From contig JAFDXS010000176.1 of NCBI GenBank assembly GCA_018267795.1, positions 1-5,811 on the forward strand: DNA of 5,811 nt, written 5' to 3'. Shown piece after piece: positions 1-5,811 of the stretch. The notes below the pieces were generated by a model. That model searched no databases, was not told the origin of the DNA, and saw nothing but the letters and a program-made list of their open reading frames with translations. The translations under genes were made by a program, and so were the position numbers. The DNA comes from Bacteroidota bacterium (GTDB lineage: Bacteria; Bacteroidota; Bacteroidia; Chitinophagales; Chitinophagaceae). Every line of letters starts with the position of its first letter. Position 1 is the first letter of the stretch.

Positions 1-3000
1 GACAGATAGAATATGGTAAGCAACGCAATGTCTTCTGGGGTATTTCAGAATCCGGCTACAATATGGTTGATGCTAATTTCAACTATCAATACCGTGCGTT
101 CGGTGTACCGGGCTTAGGACTAAAACGTGGCCTTGCTGAAGACCTGGTTATTGCACCTTATGCCTCTGTCATGTCATTAATGGTTTTGCCGGAAGATGCC
201 TGCGCCAATTTGCAAAAACTATCGGAAGCTGGCTTTGAAGGGAGATATGGTTTTTATGAAGCCATAGATTATACACCGGCACGTTTACCTCGTGGTCAGT
301 CTAATGCTGTCATTCGTTCTTTCATGGTGCATCATCAGGGCATGAGCTTACTCTCGCTTGCTTATATGCTGCTGGACCAGCCCATGCAAAAACGCTTTGA
401 AGCCGAGCCGCAATTCCAGGCTACCTTATTGCTTTTACAGGAACGTGTGCCACAGATCACTTCTTTCTTCTCTCACACTACGGATATCGCAGAAATAAAC
501 CCTGTAGCTGTAGAGGCAGAAATGCGCATCATTAATACGCCAAACACAGCGGTGCCTGAAGTTCAGCTATTATCTAACAGCAGGTATCATCTTATGATTA
601 CGAATGCAGGTGGCGGATACAGTCGTTGGAAGAACCTGGCTATTACACGCTGGCGCGAAGATCCTACCTGTGACAATTGGGGTACATTCTGCTACATACG
701 CGATTTAGAAGATGGTAATTTCTGGTCCACTTCACATCAGCCTACACTACAGCAGCCAAAAAATTATGAGGCTGTATTCTCACAGGGTCGAGCAGAATTC
801 CGGCGCAGGGATGCCAGCATCGAAACACATACAGAAATAGTAATATCTCCGGAAGATGATATAGAAATGCGTCGCGTGCATATTTCTAATCGCTCACGCA
901 GGCGCCGCTGGCTGGATATTACAAGCTATGCAGAAGTAGTGCTTGCACCTGCTGCCGCAGACAATATGCACCCGGCTTTCAGTAAGCTATTTATACAAAC
1001 CGAAATTCTGGCGCATAAGTATGCAATTCTATGTACTCGCCGTCCGCGTTCTAAAGACGAACAGCCGCCATGGCTTTTCCATCTTATGACTGCTACCGGT
1101 GGCACTATACAGGAAGTTTCTTATGAAACCGACCGTATGAAGTTCATCGGTCGCGGCAATACAGTTGCCAATCCATGTGCCATGGCGGTATCAGATGCCC
1201 TGAGTGGCAGCCAGGGCTCCGTGCTCGATCCCGTTGTGGCCATCAGGTATAAAGTATTGCTGGAACCGGAAGAAACAATAACGGTGGATATGATAATGGG
1301 GGTAACTGAAACCCGGGATGCCAGCCAGGCCCTCATCGAAAAATACCAGGACAAACATCATAAAGATCGTGTACTCGAATTAGCATGGACGCATAGCCAG
1401 GTTATCCTTAGGCAAATAAATGCCACCGAGGCAGATGCACAATTATATAGCCGCCTTGCAAGCTCTGTTATATATACTAACCCTGTGCTGCGTGCAGAGC
1501 CTTCTATTCTCATAAAAAACAAGAAAGGGCAACCCGGTCTTTGGAGCTATTCTATATCAGGTGATTTGCCTATTGTATTGCTTCAGATAGAAGACGCTTC
1601 TAATATTGACCTTGTAAAGCAACTCGTGCAGGCACATGCATACTGGCGCCTGAAAGGGCTTGAGGTAGACCTTGTTATTTGGAATGAAGATCATGGCGGT
1701 TATCGCCAGGTGCTGCAAAACCAGATATTGGGTCTCATCGCAGCAACTATAGGCATAGATGTTACAGACAGGCCCGGTGGCATCTTTATTCGCCAGGCAG
1801 ATCAAATATCAAACGAGGACAGGATATTGCTGCAAACGGTAGCCCGTGTTATTATTTCAGATAGCAAAGGCTCCCTCGAAGACCAGGTAAACAGGAAGCA
1901 ATCTGCCAGGACAGGCATCCCTCATCTTACTACTATACAATCTCATACACCACAGCTCACATCGGTGCAGGAACCTAATGATCTAACGTTCTTCAACGGC
2001 ATGGGTGGCTTCACACCTGATGGTCAGGAATATGTCATTGTCACCAGGCCAAATCAGCCAACACCTGCTCCTTGGTCCAATGTCCTGGCCAATGCGCATT
2101 TCGGCTCTGTAATATCGGAAAGCGGGCAGTCTTATAGCTGGACGGAAAACGCACATGAGCTGCGTTTAACGCCATGGCATAATGACCCTGTAAGCGATGC
2201 AAGTGGAGAAGTATTCTATCTTCGCGACGAAGAAACAGGACATTTCTGGTCGCCTATGCCACTACCCGCTGCCGGGCGCTCACCATATATTATTCGTCAT
2301 GGCTTTGGCTATAGCGTATTTGAGCATAGCGAAGACGGTATTCATTCTGAAGTGACTGTATTTGTGGACATATATGCTACTATTAAATTCACAACTATAA
2401 AACTCCGCAACAACTCAGGCAGAACGCGTCGCATCTCTGCCACCGGTTATGTAGAATGGGTCCTTGGTGATCTTAAACCTAAGACTTCGATGCACATTAT
2501 CACTGAGCTTGATTATAACACCGGCGCTATACTGGCTAAAAACCCTTACAATCTTGAATTTGGGAATAAGGTTGCTTTTTTCGATGCTGATGATGGCTCC
2601 CGTACCTTTACCTGCGACCGTACTGAATTCATAGGCCGCAATGGCACGCTTGCAAGACCGGATGCCATGAGCCGCACTAAACTTTCAGGTCGCCTGGGTG
2701 CTGCTCTGGATCCTTGCGCAGCCATACAGGTTACTTTTTCTTTAACAGATGAGCAGGAAAAAGAAATAGTCTTCCGCCTGGGCACAGCCAGAGACGCAAA
2801 TGAAGCCAGCGTATCCGTACGCAATTTTCGAGGTCCTATAGCCACAGTTGATGCACTTGAAAAAGTAAAGAAATACTGGCAGCGTTCCCTTGGTGCCTTG
2901 CAAGTGGAAACACCTGACAAAGCTTTCAATACTCTTGCCAACGGTTGGCTTACCTACCAGGCATTGGCTTGCAGGCTACGCGCACGTAGTGGCTATTATC

Positions 3001-4379
3001 AGTCTGGCGGCGCCTATGGCTATCGCGATCAGTTGCAGGATGTTTTATCATTGATGCATACGGAAGCACACCTTAGTCGCGAGCAAATAATTCTTTGCGC
3101 TTCACGCCAGTTCAAAGAGGGCGACGTGCAGCATTGGTGGCATCCACCTACGGGGCGTGGTGTTCGTACCCGTTGCTCAGACGATTTCTTATGGTTGCCT
3201 TTCGTTACAGCCCGGCACGTAATGGCAACAGGCGATACAGGTATGCTCGATGAGGACATACCTTTCCTGGAAGGTCGTTTACTCAATCCAGACGAAGAAT
3301 CTTATTACGATATGCCGCTGCAGTCAGACCAGTCTGCCAGCCTGTATGAGCACTGTGTACGCGCCATAAGACATGGGCTCAGTTTCGGTGAGCATGGCTT
3401 ACCACTCATGGGGTCCGGTGACTGGAACGACGGTATGGACCGGGTAGGCATTCACGGCAGGGGCGAAAGTGTATGGCTTGCATTTTTCCTGTACGATGTC
3501 CTGGTTCATTTTGCACAAATAGCCCGTATCCATAATGATCCCGATTTTGCAGCACACTGCGAACAACAAGCAAAAGATTTAAAAGAAAATATAGACAAGC
3601 ATGCATGGGATGGCAATTGGTATCGTCGCGCTTATTTCGATAGCGGCGAACCGCTTGGCACTGCCTCAGCACTTGAGTGCCGCATAGATTCTATTTCCCA
3701 AAGCTGGTCTGTGCTCTCCGGCGCTGGTGATCCTGAACGTTCGCTCATGGCAATGGCTGAAGTAGATAAGCGTCTGGTACGCCGCGACATTGGTATTATC
3801 CAGTTATTGGATCCTCCATTCGACAAAACAGATACTGATCCCGGTTACATAAAAGGGTATGTACCAGGGGTGCGTGAAAATGGTGGTCAATATTCACATG
3901 CTGCCATCTGGACAACCATGGCCTTCGCCCGCCTTGGCGACAGGGAGCGTGCCTGGGAGCTGCTAAACATGATTAACCCCATCAATCATGGCAACTCTCC
4001 GGAAAGTATTGCTACCTACAAAGTCGAACCGTATGTACTTGCAGCAGACGTATATGCTGTCTCTCCCCATACCGGCCGTGGTGGCTGGACATGGTACACA
4101 GGCTCTGCAGGCTGGATGTACCAACTCATCATAGAATACATCCTTGGCCTGAAGCGCGAAGTAGATAAACTCACCTTTCATCCTTGCGTCCCTGCAGATT
4201 GGGATAGTTACAAATTAAATTATCGCTATCGCAACACCACTTATCACATCACCGTTACGCAAAGCAAGGGACAGGGTGAAATGCAGGTAAGGGTAAATGG
4301 CAATCTTCAGCCGGATAACAAAGTTCCTTTCGGCGATGATGGAAAGGAACACAATGTGGAGATTCAAATTTTCTCCTAA
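1..4379 (+). CDS. ndvB: Cyclic beta-1,2-glucan synthase (NdvB/ChvB/Cgs type), C-terminal 1458 codons, 5' end outside window
   Basis: Family members build linear beta-1,2-glucan from UDP-glucose with an N-terminal membrane glycosyltransferase, close it into a ring with a glucoamylase-like domain, and set chain length with a GH94 phosphorylase domain. The frame is open from base 3 with no stop; the ATG at 63 is internal, because the 20 codons before it (ending FWGISESGYN) are typical of the glucoamylase-like domain (PF10091). Numbering from that Met: this domain ends near residue 105 (FGVPGLGLKRGL, YGFYEAIDYTP, MVHHQGMSLL). A first GH94-like beta-sandwich spans about 170-440, with a shortened helical part to about 600 (LWSYSISGDLP, 493-503). 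A second sandwich spans about 645-890, and an (alpha/alpha)6 catalytic barrel about 925-1355. The barrel keeps GYRDQLQD (Arg988), GDWNDGM (1119-1125, containing the expected general acid Asp), GGQYSHAAIW (His1279) and WYTGSAGW (Thr1346), which match the acid and phosphate-binding motifs of GH94 phosphorylases. Full-length relatives have about 2800 residues, so roughly half is visible. No frameshift is seen. A terminator follows directly. Confidence 0.92.
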   Translation, partial: QIEYGKQRNVFWGISESGYNMVDANFNYQYRAFGVPGLGLKRGLAEDLVIAPYASVMSLMVLPEDACANLQKLSEAGFEGRYGFYEAIDYTPARLPRGQSNAVIRSFMVHHQGMSLLSLAYMLLDQPMQKRFEAEPQFQATLLLLQERVPQITSFFSHTTDIAEINPVAVEAEMRIINTPNTAVPEVQLLSNSRYHLMITNAGGGYSRWKNLAITRWREDPTCDNWGTFCYIRDLEDGNFWSTSHQPTLQQPKNYEAVFSQGRAEFRRRDASIETHTEIVISPEDDIEMRRVHISNRSRRRRWLDITSYAEVVLAPAAADNMHPAFSKLFIQTEILAHKYAILCTRRPRSKDEQPPWLFHLMTATGGTIQEVSYETDRMKFIGRGNTVANPCAMAVSDALSGSQGSVLDPVVAIRYKVLLEPEETITVDMIMGVTETRDASQALIEKYQDKHHKDRVLELAWTHSQVILRQINATEADAQLYSRLASSVIYTNPVLRAEPSILIKNKKGQPGLWSYSISGDLPIVLLQIEDASNIDLVKQLVQAHAYWRLKGLEVDLVIWNEDHGGYRQVLQNQILGLIAATIGIDVTDRPGGIFIRQADQISNEDRILLQTVARVIISDSKGSLEDQVNRKQSARTGIPHLTTIQSHTPQLTSVQEPNDLTFFNGMGGFTPDGQEYVIVTRPNQPTPAPWSNVLANAHFGSVISESGQSYSWTENAHELRLTPWHNDPVSDASGEVFYLRDEETGHFWSPMPLPAAGRSPYIIRHGFGYSVFEHSEDGIHSEVTVFVDIYATIKFTTIKLRNNSGRTRRISATGYVEWVLGDLKPKTSMHIITELDYNTGAILAKNPYNLEFGNKVAFFDADDGSRTFTCDRTEFIGRNGTLARPDAMSRTKLSGRLGAALDPCAAIQVTFSLTDEQEKEIVFRLGTARDANEASVSVRNFRGPIATVDALEKVKKYWQRSLGALQVETPDKAFNTLANGWLTYQALACRLRARSGYYQSGGAYGYRDQLQDVLSLMHTEAHLSREQIILCASRQFKEGDVQHWWHPPTGRGVRTRCSDDFLWLPFVTARHVMATGDTGMLDEDIPFLEGRLLNPDEESYYDMPLQSDQSASLYEHCVRAIRHGLSFGEHGLPLMGSGDWNDGMDRVGIHGRGESVWLAFFLYDVLVHFAQIARIHNDPDFAAHCEQQAKDLKENIDKHAWDGNWYRRAYFDSGEPLGTASALECRIDSISQSWSVLSGAGDPERSLMAMAEVDKRLVRRDIGIIQLLDPPFDKTDTDPGYIKGYVPGVRENGGQYSHAAIWTTMAFARLGDRERAWELLNMINPINHGNSPESIATYKVEPYVLAADVYAVSPHTGRGGWTWYTGSAGWMYQLIIEYILGLKREVDKLTFHPCVPADWDSYKLNYRYRNTTYHITVTQSKGQGEMQVRVNGNLQPDNKVPFGDDGKEHNVEIQIFS

Positions 4380-4405
4380 CCGTTATAATCCATTTCTATT
4401 TATAT

Positions 4406-4435
4406 ATAAGCAGGCATGCGCCTGCTTATTTTTAT
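4406..4435 (+). terminator. Intrinsic terminator of the glucan synthase gene
   Basis: A perfect 10-bp inverted repeat, ATAAGCAGGC (4406-4415) and GCCTGCTTAT (4420-4429), encloses the 4-base loop ATGC and is followed by a T-rich run (TTTTATTATT from 4430). It starts 26 bp after the synthase stop codon. The opposite strand lacks a comparable T tract after the stem, so it should act mainly on rightward transcription. It separates the synthase from the downstream membrane protein gene. Confidence 0.9.
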
Positions 4436-4437
4436 TA

Positions 4438-4465
4438 TTGCATCTATTGCAATTTCTTATTTTTG
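4438..4465 (+). promoter_or_regulatory. Bacteroidota-type promoter for the membrane acyltransferase-like gene
   Basis: TATTTTTG at 4458-4465 matches the Bacteroidota -7 consensus TAnnTTTG at every fixed position. A TTG at 4438-4440 lies 17 bp upstream, at the short end of the 17-23 bp spacing known for the -33 element. Transcription would start near 4470-4473 and leave a leader of about 15-18 bases before the ATG at 4488. The element lies just after the terminator, which fits an independent transcription unit. The region is AT-rich, so a chance match is possible. Confidence 0.6.
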
Positions 4466-4487
4466 ACATAACACACTACATTCCTAT

Positions 4488-5660
4488 ATGAGCACAGTCC
4501 CTGCCACAAAACGAATTGCTTCTATTGATATCCTGCGGGGTATAGTAATGGTCATTATGGCACTGGACCACGTGCGCGATTATTTCTCCAATTTCAAAGC
4601 TTATGACGCGCTGGACTTGCAGCATGCCAGTACACCCATGTTCTTCACCCGTTGGATTACGCATTTCTGTGCGCCTGTATTTGTCTTTCTTTCAGGTACA
4701 AGTGCATACTTATCTATAAGTCGTGGCAAAACGAAAAGGGAAGCATCTTTATTTCTACTTTCACGCGGCTTATGGCTCATTATTCTTGAGTTAACAATTG
4801 TTCGCTTTGGCTGGCAGTTCAATATAGACTACAGCCTTGTCTTTGTACAGGTTATTTGGGCCATTGGCTGGAGCATGATTTTTCTTGCACTGTTTATATT
4901 CTTACCACTGCCACTTATTGCAACCATAGCATTGATCATCATTTTCGGCCACAATGCCCTTGATAACATTCACGCTGAAGCTTTCGGTTCCTCTGCCCCT
5001 TTCTGGAATGTCATCCATGAACAGGGACAGATTGCTTATGGCAATCACAATACGTTCTTTGTACTCTACCCGCTCATCCCCTGGATCGGCGTTATGGCAG
5101 CAGGCTATTGCTTCGGAACTATCATGAAAAAACCGGAACAACAAAGGAACAAAATGCTCTATACTATTGGCATCACTTCGTTGGTGCTCTTCTTTGTGCT
5201 GCGTGCTACAAACATCTATGGCGATCCATTCCCGTGGCAACCACAATCCACTTGGGGCAGAACCGTATTAGCCTTTATCAAATGTCATAAATACCCGCCC
5301 TCACTGCTCTACCTGCTCATGACTATTGGTATCGCCATTACATCCATGCCTTTATTAGAAAAGTTAAATAATGGTATCGGCAGATTCTTTACAGTATACG
5401 GTCGTGTGCCCATGTTCTATTATGTATTGCACATCTATCTCATTCATAGCATGGCGCTCCTCACCGGGCTTATACTTGGCTTCCCATCCCATATTTTCAC
5501 CGACAATGGCGCCATATTCAGGCCGGATAATGGTTGGGGATTCTCATTACCTGTTGTGTACGCCTACTGGGCTGCTACGGTATTAATTCTCTACTATCCG
5601 TGCCGTTGGTTCATGAAGGTAAAAGCAACGAATAAAAAATGGTGGTTAAGCTATCTATAG
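4488..5660 (+). CDS. Multi-pass membrane protein, DUF1624/COG3503 family (HGSNAT-like acyltransferase)
   Basis: This 390-residue inner-membrane protein belongs to the group related to the catalytic domain of heparan-alpha-glucosaminide N-acetyltransferase (PF07786). The lysosomal enzyme passes acetyl groups across a membrane to an amino sugar; the substrate of the bacterial relatives is largely unknown. Family signatures are R-IASIDILRG-IVMVIMALDHVRDYF at the N terminus (9-33), THFCAPVFVFLSGTSAYL (58-75), YPLIPWIGVMAAGYCFG (194-210), KYPPSLLYLLMTIG (268-281) and GRVPMFYYVLHIYLIH (305-320). About ten hydrophobic segments are seen, near 13-30, 57-77, 88-106, 116-135, 137-154, 190-210, 224-240, 272-290, 307-329 and 354-374. 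His28, His46 and His59 are candidates for the catalytic histidine; His46 sits where the HGSNAT histidine would fall in a rough by-eye alignment. ATG 4488 is the first after an in-frame stop at 4464, and the next Met (residue 21) would remove the conserved N-terminal motif. There is no Shine-Dalgarno sequence, as is common in Bacteroidota. Its length is normal for the family. Confidence 0.88.
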   Translation: MSTVPATKRIASIDILRGIVMVIMALDHVRDYFSNFKAYDALDLQHASTPMFFTRWITHFCAPVFVFLSGTSAYLSISRGKTKREASLFLLSRGLWLIILELTIVRFGWQFNIDYSLVFVQVIWAIGWSMIFLALFIFLPLPLIATIALIIIFGHNALDNIHAEAFGSSAPFWNVIHEQGQIAYGNHNTFFVLYPLIPWIGVMAAGYCFGTIMKKPEQQRNKMLYTIGITSLVLFFVLRATNIYGDPFPWQPQSTWGRTVLAFIKCHKYPPSLLYLLMTIGIAITSMPLLEKLNNGIGRFFTVYGRVPMFYYVLHIYLIHSMALLTGLILGFPSHIFTDNGAIFRPDNGWGFSLPVVYAYWAATVLILYYPCRWFMKVKATNKKWWLSYL

Positions 5661-5666
5661 CATTGT

Positions 5667-5811
5667 TTATCCATGACTAAGTATTTCGCCATCTGCCATT
5701 TCTATTATGCGGTCAGATTTATGTGCAAAATCCTCATCATGTGTTACAGTAATAATGGTTTGCCCCATCTCTTTTGATAGCTTCTGAAACATCTCAAATA
5801 CCACTTGCGTA
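5667..5811 (-). CDS. ABC transporter ATP-binding protein, C-terminal 47 residues
   Basis: Reading leftward from the window edge, the minus strand encodes 47 codons ending in TAA (5669-5667). The segment KEMGQTIITVTHDEDF, followed by ADGEI, matches the end of an ABC ATPase after the Walker B/D-loop: a helix, then the beta-strand with the H-loop histidine (VTHD, codon at 5741-5739), then the SDRIIEMADGEI strand pair. The wording resembles the LolD/MacB/FtsE-like group, which drives lipoprotein release, efflux or cell-division functions, but the Walker A, signature and Walker B motifs lie outside the window, so the subfamily cannot be settled. The gene converges on the acyltransferase-like gene with 6 bp between stop codons. 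Its start and any permease partner are beyond the right edge. Confidence 0.85.
   Translation of the reverse strand, partial: TQVVFEMFQKLSKEMGQTIITVTHDEDFAHKSDRIIEMADGEILSHG

Noticed and set aside
63..65. ATG as the start of the large glucan synthase gene
   Set aside because: The frame is open back to base 3, and the 20 codons before this ATG encode conserved family sequence, so it is an internal methionine.
2546..2941. 131-codon open frame antisense to the synthase
   Set aside because: It lies wholly inside a well-conserved coding region on the other strand and has no recognisable domain; it is a shadow of the real gene.
4463..4490. Sigma70-like promoter: TTGACA at 4463-4468 with TATATG 16 bp downstream
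   Set aside because: The -10-like hexamer would overlap the ATG at 4488 and put the transcription start inside the coding region. The TAnnTTTG element fits both phylum and geometry better.
4297..4491. Small plus-strand open frame across the end of the synthase gene and the terminator
   Set aside because: It overlaps the conserved C terminus of the synthase in another frame, runs through the terminator hairpin, and resembles no family I know.
4902..5246. 114-codon open frame antisense to the membrane protein gene
   Set aside because: It mirrors conserved transmembrane coding sequence, with no family resemblance or separate expression signal.
5650..5661. GCTAT-CT-ATAGC palindrome at the end of the membrane protein gene as a terminator
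   Set aside because: The stem is only 5 bp and AT-rich, the loop is 2 bases, and no T tract follows on either strand.

Overview
The window looks like a piece of a Bacteroidota chromosome, probably from the Chitinophaga/Niastella side of the phylum. The evidence is moderate GC, a TAnnTTTG-type promoter element, no Shine-Dalgarno sequence before the one visible start codon, and protein families common in that group. Assignment below phylum level is inference. No mobile element, tRNA, rRNA or CRISPR array was found.

Bases 1-4379 (+) hold the C-terminal 1458 codons of a very large cyclic beta-1,2-glucan synthase (NdvB/ChvB/Cgs type). The reading frame is open to the left edge, so the real start and the N-terminal membrane glycosyltransferase part lie outside. 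Visible are the end of the glucoamylase-like (cyclisation) domain, a first GH94-like module that looks degenerate, and a complete GH94 phosphorylase-like module with its key motifs intact.

Bases 4380-4487 form a compact intergenic region. A strong intrinsic terminator (10-bp stem, T-rich tail) closes the synthase gene, and a Bacteroidota-type promoter follows for the next gene.

Bases 4488-5660 (+) encode a 390-residue multi-pass membrane protein of the DUF1624/COG3503 group, related to the heparan-alpha-glucosaminide N-acetyltransferase catalytic domain. Bases 5667-5811 (-) are the last 47 codons of an ABC transporter ATPase that converges on it with only 6 bp between the stop codons.

The synthase would make, cyclise and length-trim a periplasmic glucan. 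The membrane acyltransferase-like neighbour could in principle decorate a glycan, but terminator and promoter make it a separate transcription unit, so a shared pathway is only a hypothesis. The ABC ATPase runs on the opposite strand and shows no link. I did not find a clearly new system; the most interesting points are the synthase's module architecture and its acyltransferase-like neighbour.
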